Source: Dyadobacter sediminis (GTDB taxonomy: Bacteria > Bacteroidota > Bacteroidia > Cytophagales > Spirosomataceae). From it: DNA of 64,000 bases. The DNA lies in NCBI RefSeq assembly GCF_005860765.1, contig NZ_VCEI01000011.1, positions 124,001 through 188,000 on the forward strand. The letters are read 5' to 3'. Positions 8,553 through 17,860 of the stretch are shown in pieces (position 1 is the first letter of the stretch; every line of letters starts with the position of its first letter). The notes beneath the pieces are model-generated. The model worked only from the letters and a program-made list of their open reading frames with translations. It did not search any database and was not told the DNA's origin. Both the position numbers and the translations under genes were made by a program.

Positions 8553-10028
8553 TCAGTACCCCTCATTTTGTACAATTGCAGGGCTGCTGGTAATCACCGC
8601 CAGTGCGGGGATCGGGTAAAGAAGCTGGTATGCCTGTATGGGCGTCGAAATGCCCACAGTACTTTTGCCGGGTCCGGAGACCTTTGCATTCATAACCGTC
8701 ATCGCACGGTCCGTACGAAGCAGATCAAACCAGCGATGTCCTTCAAACGGCGATTCGAGTCGTTCCTCATTGTAAACGGCTGCCTTGAACGTTTCATAAG
8801 TCAAACCGGCCAGATCGCTGAGCCCTGCACGTTTCCGGACCAGATTGACTGCTGCATAAGCATCGGCAACAGGACCTTTGTTGGCTTCATTCAAAGCCTC
8901 TGCATACATCAGCAGTATATCGGCGTACCGGATAATGTACCAGTCAGTGCCCGAATCCGCATAGCCACCGCCTGTTTCACGCTCTACATAGCCACGGACA
9001 TATTTGGCAGCAATGAATGCTCCGCCGAGCGTATAGCCGTCAGCAATATTGTTCCGGCGTACATCGCCTTTGGAGTACGCAGCAGCAATATCGTCGGTCG
9101 GTTGGTTAAAGCCATAAGCACCTCCTGACGGAATAGTCACTCCTTCGGAGCCGGTAGGCGCAAAATGATTGGGAAGATTGGAGCCAAGGCCGTTTGCAGC
9201 ACCTTTGTATTGAGCCTGCCAGATTGCTTCGGCATTTCCCTGCTGTCCGGCTTTGTACAGGTCCGCGTAAACAGGGAGCAGGCTGTACGTGCCTGAGGTA
9301 ACCACCTTCTTAAATTCGGCAGCGGCCTCAGCGTATTTTTTCTGTGTCAGGTAAACCTGACCGAGCAGGCTTTGCGCTGCGCCTTTTGTAGCCCTGCCTA
9401 CATTGGTGTCGTCATACGTAGCCGGAACAAGTTCCTGTGCCTTTGCAAGGTCGGCTTCTATGAGCGCGTACACTTCCTGAACCGAAGCGCGGCCTACTTT
9501 GTAGCTGGCATCGATATCCGTCACCGGCTCGGTCACCAGGGGAACGCCGCCGAATAACCGCACGAGGTTGAAATAGGCGAGTGCCCTCATGGTCAGCGAT
9601 TCACCGGTATACTGTTTTTTCAGATTACCCGATACGGGGGAATCCTCGATGCGGGCCAGGATGCTGTTGGTCCTTGCGATCAGGTTGTAGCTGGTTTGCC
9701 AGAATGCAGTAAGGTGCTCGTTGTCGGTTGTTTCCCGGAATTCGTCGATGTTTCTTTTTGCATCGTTACCGGATGCACCGGCGACTAGTTCGCTGGTATT
9801 GTCGGAGCGTAGGTCCACCAGCAAAGGGTAGTATCCGTTGCCCGAATACACCTGCGATAAAGCCGCATAAGCGCCTACCACCGCCTGGGTGAAGTCGGAT
9901 TCGGTTTTGAAAAAGTCCGTTTCGCCAATCTGTGAAATGGGTTTTGATTCCAGAAATTCTTCACAGGACGTTCCGGAAAATGCCAGGATAACGAGTGCGA
10001 CAGCTATTTTTATATTCTTTGAGATCAT
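8553..10028 (-). CDS. SusD/RagB family nutrient-binding outer-membrane lipoprotein
   Basis: A protein of 491 aa from the ATG at 10028. A TTG three codons upstream is in frame but less likely. The signal peptide ends in FSGTSC, so Cys22 is lipidated and the protein sits on the cell surface. It has the SusD fold: N-terminal helices with TPR-like repeats (YAEAAAEFKKVV), and the C-terminal block ADILLMYAEALNEAN and NLVRKRAGL typical of the family, ending in a YPIPA motif. SusD proteins form the lid of the SusC pore and capture oligosaccharides. It follows susC by 38 bases in one operon. The neighbouring GH20 enzyme suggests an N-acetylhexosamine-containing glycan as substrate, which is inference. 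Confidence 0.93.
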   Translation of the reverse strand: MISKNIKIAVALVILAFSGTSCEEFLESKPISQIGETDFFKTESDFTQAVVGAYAALSQVYSGNGYYPLLVDLRSDNTSELVAGASGNDAKRNIDEFRETTDNEHLTAFWQTSYNLIARTNSILARIEDSPVSGNLKKQYTGESLTMRALAYFNLVRLFGGVPLVTEPVTDIDASYKVGRASVQEVYALIEADLAKAQELVPATYDDTNVGRATKGAAQSLLGQVYLTQKKYAEAAAEFKKVVTSGTYSLLPVYADLYKAGQQGNAEAIWQAQYKGAANGLGSNLPNHFAPTGSEGVTIPSGGAYGFNQPTDDIAAAYSKGDVRRNNIADGYTLGGAFIAAKYVRGYVERETGGGYADSGTDWYIIRYADILLMYAEALNEANKGPVADAYAAVNLVRKRAGLSDLAGLTYETFKAAVYNEERLESPFEGHRWFDLLRTDRAMTVMNAKVSGPGKSTVGISTPIQAYQLLYPIPALAVITSSPAIVQNEGY

Positions 10029-10066
10029 GTCAATCAATGTTAAAGGTTGATCTGGGTTTAGTGGGA

Positions 10067-13000
10067 TCAGAATCCGAGGTTAAGGCCAAATACAATTGTT
10101 CTTGCCATCGGGTAGGTACCATAATCAATACCGGGTGTGAGCGCAGAAGAAATCCAGGGATCTCCTTCGGTGGTATTCACTTCCGGATTGTAGCCGGCGT
10201 ATTTGGTGAAAGTATGCAGGTTCTGAATGTTCACGTAGGCTCTCGCATTTTTAAGAATCGTGCCGTTGAGAATTTTGCCAAACCGGTAGCCGATGGTAAC
10301 GTTCCGGATGCGCAGGAATGAAGCGTCGTCCACAAGGTACGATGAAATCGTGCGGTTGTTAGCCGAACTGCCGGCGCCAAACGTTCTGCCATCGCCCGGC
10401 TCTTCCGGCGATCTCCAGTAATTGACAGAGATTGTTCCGTTGTTGCGGTAAGCGCTGCGTTTGGTAAGGTTCATTACTTCCACGTCCTGGACGCCCTGCA
10501 GGGAAAACCCGAAATCAAAGTTTCCGTATGTGAAGCTGTTTGTCATTCCGTATGTGAATTTCGGAAGGTTATTGCCGATTATGGTCTTGTCAAGATCGTT
10601 GATCGTTCCGTCGCCGTTCAGATCCCTGAATCTGGCATCGCCGGCATAGGTATTCGGCAGATGTGCCGAGGCATTTACTTCGTCCTGTGTGTTGTAAACC
10701 CCATCATAGATATAACCGTAATAGCTTCCGAGCGGGCTGCCGATCTGGGTAATGTGCGTCAGGGAGTTTTCCTGCGCACGGTTGGCTACGATAATCGGTG
10801 TACCGCCCGCTCCAAGTGATTCCACCTTGTTTCGGTTGATGGAAATGTTGGCGTTGGTAGTCCAGGTGAATTTATCCGTCTTGAAATTTCTGGTTTCCAG
10901 TGCGATTTCAATGCCTTTGTTGCGAAGACTTCCCAAATTGCGCAATGCAGTTTCATAACCTGTTGAAAGCGGCACAGGAACATTCAGCAGCAGGTCCGAA
11001 GTCAGTTTGTTGTAATAGTCGAAGTTCAGGTAAATCCGGTTCTGGAAAAGTCCAAGATCAAGTCCCAGATCCACTTCCTTGGCCTTTTCCCATCCGAGGT
11101 TTGCATTGCCCAGCGAACCTTGTGCCAGGCCGCTGGCGATGGAGCCATCGCCTGATCCTAGAATGTAATTGCTGCCGTAGATCAATCCGACAGAGGCATA
11201 GTCAGGGATCTGGTTGTTTCCGATCAGACCATAACTGGCACGCAGCTTCAGCTCGCTTACGGCCGCTACATCCGCCATGAATTTTTCCTGGCCGATTCTC
11301 CATCCAACCGAAGCAGAAGGGAAGTTGCCCCATTTATTGTCCGAACCGAAGCGGGACGAACCATCACGTCGGAAAGTAGCAGTCAGAAAATACTTCTCTT
11401 CAAAGTTGTAAGTCGCCCGGCTGAGGAGTGAAAGCAGCGTCCATTGGGAGCGCAGCGAGCTTCCGCCGGTTACGATGCCCGCATTCAGTGTAGGCACCAG
11501 ATCGTTCGGGAATGAATTTGCATTGACAGCCGTGGAGTTGAAAGAGGATTTCTGTTCTGTCAACCCGACCAGAACATTCACATTATGCCGGTTGGCGAAT
11601 GTATTGTTGTAAGTCAGCGTATTTTCATTGATCCAGCTGATGTTAGTAGCCGCATAAGAACGACCGTACGAAGGGTTTACACTGATGAATGACGGTGAAA
11701 ACTTGTTATTGTTGAACGTATTGACATCACCATTGATACTAGTTTTGAACTGCAGGTTTTTCAAGATATCAATGGTTGTAAACAAGCTGCCGACCGTGCT
11801 GAACTGGTTCATCGTGTTTTTGATGCCTTCACCAAAAGCCAGGGCGTTGTTGTAAATAATATTCTGCTCGGTACCATCGTCATAATGCAGCGTATACGAT
11901 GTAGAATAGGTGCCGTCGGGTTTCAGGGCAGGGTAGATACCCGGCACGGACATGACCGTTGTGGCTACGGCGCCGTAATCCTGAATTCCGCCGGTTGTTG
12001 CGATCCGGTTGTTGGTGTAAGACGGGGCAATACGGAAGCCGACTTTCACCCTTTCAGAAGCTTTTGCATCCACGTTCAGACGGAATGCATATTTTTTGAA
12101 GCCGGAGTTAATGACAATACCTTCCTGATTCTGATAATTGCCCGAGAGATAATAACGTGCATTCTCCGTTCCGCCTGAGGCAGACAACTGGTAATTTTGC
12201 ATGGGTGCCCGGCGATAAAGCAGGTCTTGCCAGTCGGTGAACGGGAGTGAAGCCGCATTTTTGAATTCGTCAGGGATTTTGTACTGCGGACCGCTTCTTA
12301 CCGCGTTGGGGTCGGTCACGTTTCCGCCTGCACGCACCCAATCCGTATTTCGCTGGTCAATCTGCCGTTGCGCGTATTGTGCGTTCGTCATGATCCCGAC
12401 CTTTTTTGCAATCTCCTGAAAACCGTAGCTCGCATTGAGGCTGATCTGCGCCTTTCCGGCAGCGCCTTGCTTGGTTGTGATGAGTACAACACCATTAGAG
12501 CCGCGCGAACCGTAAATGGAAGTTGCGGACGCATCTTTCAATACATCAATGGACTGGATATCACCAGGATTGATACTTGCCAGCGGGTTTACCGGAGACT
12601 GATCGCCGATATCACCGCCCTGGGCCGATGCATTGCTGACGGAGTTGTCAAGCGGCACGCCATCCACGACATACAGCGGCTGATTGCCTGCAGTAATGGA
12701 ACCTGTACCCCTGATCTTCAGAGAAATACCGCCGCCCGGCGCAGCAGAAGTCTGCTGCACTTGTACACCTGCCATTTGGCCGGCCAGGGCTTCTCCAAAC
12801 GAAACCACTGCACGGTCCTGCAATTGCCGGGAACTGACCGAAGCAACCGAACCCGTCAGGTCCCGCTTGGACTGGCTTCCGTAACCTACAACAACCACTT
12901 CATTCAGCGCCTTGTCGCCGGATTCCAGTTGCGGTGAAATAGTGGAACGGTTTCCAACCGGCTCTTCCAAATCACTGTAACCGATATACGTAAACAGAAG

Positions 13001-13282
13001 GGTGCTGTTTGCGGGCACCTGGATCTTGTAATTTCCACTGGCATCCGAAACGACCCCGTCCGTGCTTTGCTTCACCCGGATGGACACGCCGACCAGCGGC
13101 TGACCGGTTGCTTTTTCAGTCACCTGACCGCTCACTGTAACCAGATTAGCCCTGCCGGAAGTTTGTGCCCAGCCTGCAGTACAACAAAAAAACAGGAACA
13201 GCACTTTCATGAGTGTTCCCGGCGGCACTCCGCATGCATTGCGGAAATAATTAAAACATTCAGTAAACAATTTTTTTCCCAT
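10067..13282 (-). CDS. SusC/RagA family TonB-linked outer-membrane receptor
   Basis: A protein of 1071 aa. A signal peptide (to about residue 40) is followed by a carboxypeptidase-like regulatory domain (VSGQVTEKATGQPLVGVSIRV), then the family's EVVVVGYG motif, a plug domain (IRGTGSITAGNQPLYVVDGVP, DVLKDASATSIYGSRGSNGVVLITTK) and a long beta-barrel. It imports oligosaccharides across the outer membrane using TonB energy, together with the SusD encoded 38 bases downstream. I see no N-terminal STN domain and no sigma/anti-sigma pair beside it, so regulation by trans-envelope signalling is unlikely. A TATATTTG -7 element lies 53 bases upstream of the ATG. Confidence 0.95.
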   Translation of the reverse strand: MGKKLFTECFNYFRNACGVPPGTLMKVLFLFFCCTAGWAQTSGRANLVTVSGQVTEKATGQPLVGVSIRVKQSTDGVVSDASGNYKIQVPANSTLLFTYIGYSDLEEPVGNRSTISPQLESGDKALNEVVVVGYGSQSKRDLTGSVASVSSRQLQDRAVVSFGEALAGQMAGVQVQQTSAAPGGGISLKIRGTGSITAGNQPLYVVDGVPLDNSVSNASAQGGDIGDQSPVNPLASINPGDIQSIDVLKDASATSIYGSRGSNGVVLITTKQGAAGKAQISLNASYGFQEIAKKVGIMTNAQYAQRQIDQRNTDWVRAGGNVTDPNAVRSGPQYKIPDEFKNAASLPFTDWQDLLYRRAPMQNYQLSASGGTENARYYLSGNYQNQEGIVINSGFKKYAFRLNVDAKASERVKVGFRIAPSYTNNRIATTGGIQDYGAVATTVMSVPGIYPALKPDGTYSTSYTLHYDDGTEQNIIYNNALAFGEGIKNTMNQFSTVGSLFTTIDILKNLQFKTSINGDVNTFNNNKFSPSFISVNPSYGRSYAATNISWINENTLTYNNTFANRHNVNVLVGLTEQKSSFNSTAVNANSFPNDLVPTLNAGIVTGGSSLRSQWTLLSLLSRATYNFEEKYFLTATFRRDGSSRFGSDNKWGNFPSASVGWRIGQEKFMADVAAVSELKLRASYGLIGNNQIPDYASVGLIYGSNYILGSGDGSIASGLAQGSLGNANLGWEKAKEVDLGLDLGLFQNRIYLNFDYYNKLTSDLLLNVPVPLSTGYETALRNLGSLRNKGIEIALETRNFKTDKFTWTTNANISINRNKVESLGAGGTPIIVANRAQENSLTHITQIGSPLGSYYGYIYDGVYNTQDEVNASAHLPNTYAGDARFRDLNGDGTINDLDKTIIGNNLPKFTYGMTNSFTYGNFDFGFSLQGVQDVEVMNLTKRSAYRNNGTISVNYWRSPEEPGDGRTFGAGSSANNRTISSYLVDDASFLRIRNVTIGYRFGKILNGTILKNARAYVNIQNLHTFTKYAGYNPEVNTTEGDPWISSALTPGIDYGTYPMARTIVFGLNLGF

Positions 13283-13334
13283 AGTTCATGGAAGGTTAGT
13301 GGTCTAGAAATGAGCAAATCGAAAGGTATCGAAA

Positions 13335-13342
13335 CAAATATA
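13335..13342 (-). promoter_or_regulatory. Putative -7 element of the susCD promoter
   Basis: On the minus strand this reads TATATTTG, an exact match to the Bacteroidota -7 consensus TAnnTTTG, 53 bases before the susC start. The region upstream is AT-rich, but I find no clear TTTG at the usual spacing. Confidence 0.5.
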
Positions 13343-13447
13343 ATGTTTTTATTAAATATTACATCTTTTCATAAGAAAAAAATAATATTGTCAAGCTAAA
13401 AAGAAAGATAACGGAGGTTTTAGTAAAATTTTCTTTCTATGTAACGC

Positions 13448-13489
13448 TAAAAAAAGAAAATGCTTCCAGACAAATTTGTCTGGAAGCAT
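13448..13489 (-). terminator. Rho-independent terminator of the GH20 gene
   Basis: A 30-base perfect palindrome (13460-13489, arms starting ATGCTTCCAGACAA) is followed on the minus strand by TTTTCTTTTTTT. It separates the GH20 transcript from the susC promoter, so the enzyme and the transporter are separate transcription units. Confidence 0.85.
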
Positions 13490-13539
13490 CAGGTCTTAGC
13501 AGTTGGATAATGTGGTTACGGGCAGGGGCCAGCAGCTTG

Positions 13540-15840
13540 CTACTTGTATTGCTGCCAGTTTAACGGCTTGTTCATGAATGGCAACTGGTGCTGCTGTGCG
13601 TAATCGTTCCTGACTTTCTTCACATCGTTCCACCATTGATCCAGCGGATAGTGCAGCTCCCTGTAAATCAGATAACTTAAATCGGTTGTACGTACGGGCT
13701 GGTGATCCTTGATGTCGTCCAGCTGTTGCAGAAACTTCCGGCCGTTGGCTTGTTCCACAAGCGGTTGCCATTCCTTATACCAAATATCCGTAACCAGATG
13801 GAGCGTACTGTCGCGCTGTTCTTTCAGTTTGCTCACCAAATCCATGGCCGCATCCAGTTGTCTGATTGCTACAGACGGATTGGTGCCTGCTGCTGATGAA
13901 ACTTTCTCAAGTATATCGGTTACACGGTTTAAAGTAAGCAGCATTCGCAGGTTCTGTCCGCACAGCGCAGCTACGGATTCCAGTACTTCCAGGTTATACA
14001 GCTGCGCTCCGGCACGCGATTTGTTTTCCCGGATCAGTTGAAGTGCGTATTCATTGCGCGGTACCAGCGACTTTGCGACTGAAAAGCGTTGTGCATTAAC
14101 AGGTTGGATTTTTTTATCGATGGCAAGCGTACCCGGTTCAGGCACCGGCAACAGCGGCAGAGTCTGGTCTCGTTCAGGGTGAACGAACAAGCTGTCGGAA
14201 TTGCCTTTGATCGGTGCCCGCCACGGTGATTCAATCCAGTCCCAGCTGTCGGTATGAAACTCCGCCTGCACACTCAGAACGCGGTAAACACTGTCCATGT
14301 CCTTTTGTACTGGCCCGTAAAACGCATTCATAAACCGGGCAGAGGCATCCGCAGGGGACAAGTTTTTACTGTTCCAGCCCGCAGCCGTACCGGTTGCGTA
14401 TCCCAGCCAGAAAGTTTCAGGATGCAGCCCTGCATCGGCCCAGCCGGCAATTACCACACCCATGAAAGAGGACAGGTTTTCGGAAAAGGCAGTGTTGATT
14501 TCTTTCATCATGTCCGCTACCCGGCCCGACGAGCGGTCGCTTCCATCGGCCATCACAGCCGTTTTGGTATGCAGCGGGTAATAATTGGGAAATAGGGGTT
14601 CTGCGCCCTGCGTAGCCGTATAAACAAATTGCCTGATGCCGTGATTTTTATAATCCGATGCAATGGCTTTGTTGTAAACGCCATTGACAAGATGCGATGG
14701 CAATGCGGTGATATCTTCTTTTCTTAATGGAAATTCACCCCAGAACAGCACCGTACGGCCTTGTTCATGCAGTCTGTCAGCCATTTTCTTGATAAACCAG
14801 GCCAGCAGTTTTCCGTTTCCGCCCAGGCTGTCTGCCATTGCTTTTTCAGATGGCGCTTTTCCTGTATAGTAAGCCTCGTCATTGGAAAGAATGATAAACT
14901 TGCTTCCTTTGCTTGCCTGGATCAGTTCGCTGAACATGGCATCCAGTAATTTGAATGTGGCGGGATTGGTAACCGAGAACTGGTAATTGATGTCGTCGAT
15001 CAGCCGCAGCTTCCGGTATTCGGGATGTTTCAGGATAAAGGAAACGTGAGCCGGAGCGTCGAGAAAAGGCACGAGGTCAACGAAATGTGCTTGGGCAAAG
15101 TCGGCCAGCTCCTGGTATTCCGCGGCAGTCAGGGCGTAGGGTTCTACAATGGCGGGTGCGGATTTGTATTGAAAGTGGCCTTCCAGTTTTATGGAAAATG
15201 CATTGATCTTGTAAGTGGAAGCCTGCCTGATAATGCGCTTCAGGGCACTCATTTTCTCGAGGTGATGGGCATCATCCCAGTAAATCATCCTGACTTCCAC
15301 GTTGGGCCAGTCCGTAATTTCGCCTTGCGGAAGCTGTATTCTGGGAGCTTGCTGCCGGAGCAATTGTAAAAATGTCTGAATGCCGTAATACAAACCCTGT
15401 GAAGTATTGGCTGTAATGGTGATCCGTTCAGGTTTCATACTGAGCTGATAAGCCTGTCGTGCAAGCGCAGTCCGGTTTGTATCCACACTGGCTCCGATTG
15501 CAACAGCTCCTTCACGGACAACTAGCCGGATAGTGTATTTTTCTGTCTGCTCTTTGCCTTGAGTCATTTTAAGAGCAAGACCTGCTTCCTTCAGGCCCTG
15601 CTGCAAACTTGTTACCGGCTGTCCTTTTACCGAAGCCGGGTCAAAAGCAAGGGTCCAGCTTTTATCGATTGCAACCATTTTTCCGGTTAATTCTATTTGC
15701 TGTGGAAGCGGCAGCAAACCCGTACTTGATTCCGTTTTTGCAGTGGAAGTTGGCTGAGTACTTTTTACCTGCGCATTGCTCCTGAACTGAATAAGCAGGC
15801 AACAGCAAATCAGAAGCAAAAGCCGATTTGCAGATCTCAT
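13540..15840 (-). CDS. Glycoside hydrolase family 20 (beta-N-acetylhexosaminidase-like)
   Basis: A protein of 766 aa from the ATG at 15840. The longer frame begins at a TTG and would put 33 residues before the obvious signal peptide (MRSANRLLLLICCCLLIQF, cleavage near SNAQ). After it come a GH20b alpha/beta domain (about residues 40-180), the GH20 barrel starting at EVRMIYWDDA, and a helical C-terminal region. The Asp-Glu pair at residues 321-322 (ILSNDEAYY) aligns with the substrate-assisted catalytic pair, but the preceding residues differ from the usual H-x-G-x-D-E. It likely removes terminal GlcNAc or GalNAc in the periplasm, serving the SusCD transporter downstream. Altered specificity is possible. 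Confidence 0.82.
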   Translation of the reverse strand: MRSANRLLLLICCCLLIQFRSNAQVKSTQPTSTAKTESSTGLLPLPQQIELTGKMVAIDKSWTLAFDPASVKGQPVTSLQQGLKEAGLALKMTQGKEQTEKYTIRLVVREGAVAIGASVDTNRTALARQAYQLSMKPERITITANTSQGLYYGIQTFLQLLRQQAPRIQLPQGEITDWPNVEVRMIYWDDAHHLEKMSALKRIIRQASTYKINAFSIKLEGHFQYKSAPAIVEPYALTAAEYQELADFAQAHFVDLVPFLDAPAHVSFILKHPEYRKLRLIDDINYQFSVTNPATFKLLDAMFSELIQASKGSKFIILSNDEAYYTGKAPSEKAMADSLGGNGKLLAWFIKKMADRLHEQGRTVLFWGEFPLRKEDITALPSHLVNGVYNKAIASDYKNHGIRQFVYTATQGAEPLFPNYYPLHTKTAVMADGSDRSSGRVADMMKEINTAFSENLSSFMGVVIAGWADAGLHPETFWLGYATGTAAGWNSKNLSPADASARFMNAFYGPVQKDMDSVYRVLSVQAEFHTDSWDWIESPWRAPIKGNSDSLFVHPERDQTLPLLPVPEPGTLAIDKKIQPVNAQRFSVAKSLVPRNEYALQLIRENKSRAGAQLYNLEVLESVAALCGQNLRMLLTLNRVTDILEKVSSAAGTNPSVAIRQLDAAMDLVSKLKEQRDSTLHLVTDIWYKEWQPLVEQANGRKFLQQLDDIKDHQPVRTTDLSYLIYRELHYPLDQWWNDVKKVRNDYAQQHQLPFMNKPLNWQQYK

Positions 15841-16239
15841 CCTTTGCGGCACCCGTTTCAGGATACTTGCTCTTTCAATGGTGACCGGAAAAGGTGAGTT
15901 GATCACAAATTTTTTTTGAAGAATGGTAATGGTGTACAAGGCAGCGTTTTTAGAGGTTAATTATTTGGTTTAGGAACTGTATTCTTCAACAATTCAGGCA
16001 GGAATAAAAAAAATATAATGCCTGACTTTTCCGGCTTTGCTTCCGATAGCATACATCATCGTTCATAATGATAAAACCGCAACTGCAATTAATAAGAAAA
16101 CAATAAATAAACGAAGAAAAAATAAAAGTAAATCAGATAAATATAGAGATAAAGGTGTGATTCATATGAATAAGTAATAAATCGAAAGTAAAAATCTTGC
16201 AGATAGAAGCTTATTTGCGTTCAGCTACGTATGCCTGCA
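15841..16239. other. AT-rich intergenic region upstream of the GH20 gene
   Basis: About 400 bases with no coding frame of note. On the minus strand TATATTTT near 16010-16017 may be a weak -7 element for the GH20 gene. The segment 16080-16180 is very AT-rich and otherwise featureless. Confidence 0.4.
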
Positions 16240-17079
16240 TCATTTCGGGCGCGCTTTTTCCTTAAAGAAATCAACCGCAATTCCGGACAGTATTTTTCCT
16301 TTTTCGTCAGGCATTTCATGGCCGGTATTGGGATACACACACAATTGTCCAAGCCGGAGTGCCTTGTAGAGTGCAATGCTGTGTTCCAGTTTGATCATGT
16401 CCCTGTCTCCGCGTATGATGAGTACGGGAATATGGATCCGGGCCAATTTTTCATCCGGTATTTTAATTTCCCTTTCCCACATTTTCTGGTTTTCCTGCCA
16501 AAACTTGATCCACTTGTCCGGTTCAGGGTTTATCTTCTGATAATTACCCAGCCACTCCTGGTCATCTTTTACGGCTTCAACGGTATATTCCTTCAGAAGT
16601 TCACGTGCTTCCCGGGTTAGTCCGCTTGATCTGGAATTGGAAGCGCCACTTACCACTTTTTTGATTTTATCCGGCCTGTTTGCTGCCAGGAGCAACGACG
16701 TGTTTCCGCCCATGCTCCAACCCATTGCATAGGCACTGTCAAGTTTCAACTGGTCGATAAGCTGAGAGCAGTAATCGGCCAGCAGTTCTCCGCTCAGGCT
16801 ATCGGCATGTTCGGAACGGCCGTGGCCGGGTGCGTCGGGAGTAATTACCCGGAAATGCCGGGATAGTTCGGGTATGATGCCAGCCAGATTTTCGATAGAG
16901 CCCAGTCCGGGGTGAAGAAGGAGCAACGGAACGCCCTGTCCGTATTCCTCGTAATAGATTCTTGTGCCGTGTATGGTTAAATACTTTCCGTTGTTGGAAC
17001 CGTACTTCACAGGTTTTTCTGCCTTTTTGCAGGATGTAAAAAGCAAGCCCGACAGCACAAAGCAAAGGATTGATTTCAT
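16240..17079 (-). CDS. Alpha/beta hydrolase, lipoprotein
   Basis: A protein of 279 aa. The N-terminus is a lipoprotein signal ending LLFTSC (Cys17), so the enzyme is membrane-anchored. The core shows the oxyanion segment LLLHPGLG, the nucleophile elbow GWSMGG (Ser122), an acid in IRGDRD and the catalytic His in NTGHEMP near the end, in the order expected for the alpha/beta hydrolase fold. The substrate is not predictable. It is transcribed alone, divergent from the marR operon, 237 bases away. Confidence 0.88.
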   Translation of the reverse strand: MKSILCFVLSGLLFTSCKKAEKPVKYGSNNGKYLTIHGTRIYYEEYGQGVPLLLLHPGLGSIENLAGIIPELSRHFRVITPDAPGHGRSEHADSLSGELLADYCSQLIDQLKLDSAYAMGWSMGGNTSLLLAANRPDKIKKVVSGASNSRSSGLTREARELLKEYTVEAVKDDQEWLGNYQKINPEPDKWIKFWQENQKMWEREIKIPDEKLARIHIPVLIIRGDRDMIKLEHSIALYKALRLGQLCVYPNTGHEMPDEKGKILSGIAVDFFKEKARPK

Positions 17080-17267
17080 CTCGGTTCGTCAGGACGACGT
17101 TATTGGTGATGACTTAAATCTGTATGAAACCGTATACGCGTCTTTTTGAAAGTATGTTGAATATCCGGCAAATTTGTCAAGGCCGCTAATGGAACGTGAA
17201 TGCCGTTTAGGTGTTAATGATTGCTGCCTCAGGCTCCTTTATTCCTGAAAAATTTATTTTGCAACTA

Positions 17268-17299
17268 TTTGGTTGATAACTCAACCTATTATATATTTG
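17268..17299 (+). promoter_or_regulatory. Bacteroidota promoter with MarR-type operator, marR-tolC-RND operon
   Basis: TTTG at 17268-17271, a 20-base spacer, then TATATTTG at 17292-17299 is a full match to the Bacteroidota sigma-A promoter. The spacer begins with the inverted repeat GGTTGA-TAAC-TCAACC (17271-17286), the size and form of a MarR operator. The MarR start codon is 18 bases downstream. Autorepression of the operon by its own MarR is the simplest reading. Confidence 0.78.
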
Positions 17300-17316
17300 C
17301 ATATAATTCAAATGCA

Positions 17317-17787
17317 ATGACGGACAGAGAAAAACAATTTGAGGAGAAGATTGAGCAGCAAATGGGTGCTCTGGTGATGTTCAATATCAATCGGATTGCG
17401 CATTTATTTGCTAAAAAGGGAAACCGTGAGCTGGCAAAAACCGGCTTTTCCTTGCTGATGGAGCAGCTTCCGGTACTGTTTATCGTGCATGCAGCTGATG
17501 AGCTTTATTCGCAGCAGGATATTGCCAATGCGATGCAGAAAGACAAGGCAGGCATTCAGCGCTCTATTCAGACGCTGGTGCGTGACGGATACCTGCGGGT
17601 AACATCGGATGTTACGGATCGCCGGAAAAACCTGATTGAAATGACCCCCGCAGGTAAGAAAATAATTGAGCAAGTTTCCGAAACCGCCCGTAACATGGAT
17701 AAGCTGGTAACCGATCAGCTGGAACCCGGAGAAGTGGAAACCTTGACACGATTGCTTAATAAAGTAACAGTTATACTAAAAAGTTAA
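17317..17787 (+). CDS. MarR family transcriptional regulator
   Basis: A protein of 156 aa from the ATG at 17317. The start follows a canonical promoter, and an in-frame upstream extension would run through it. The winged helix-turn-helix is visible: YSQQDIANAMQKDKAGIQRSIQTLVRDGYLRV followed by the wing TSDVTDRRKNLIEMTPAGKKI, which is the MarR signature. It is first in an operon with tolC, adaptor and RND pump genes. Such regulators usually release DNA on binding a toxic ligand, thereby inducing the pump. The operator at 17271-17286 supports autoregulation. Confidence 0.93.
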   Translation: MTDREKQFEEKIEQQMGALVMFNINRIAHLFAKKGNRELAKTGFSLLMEQLPVLFIVHAADELYSQQDIANAMQKDKAGIQRSIQTLVRDGYLRVTSDVTDRRKNLIEMTPAGKKIIEQVSETARNMDKLVTDQLEPGEVETLTRLLNKVTVILKS

Positions 17788-17860
17788 CATTTATGCATAT
17801 CGTTGATACCTCTACCATAGAGCTGTCAACAGTATTATTTTTTCTTTGATTCTTACCATT

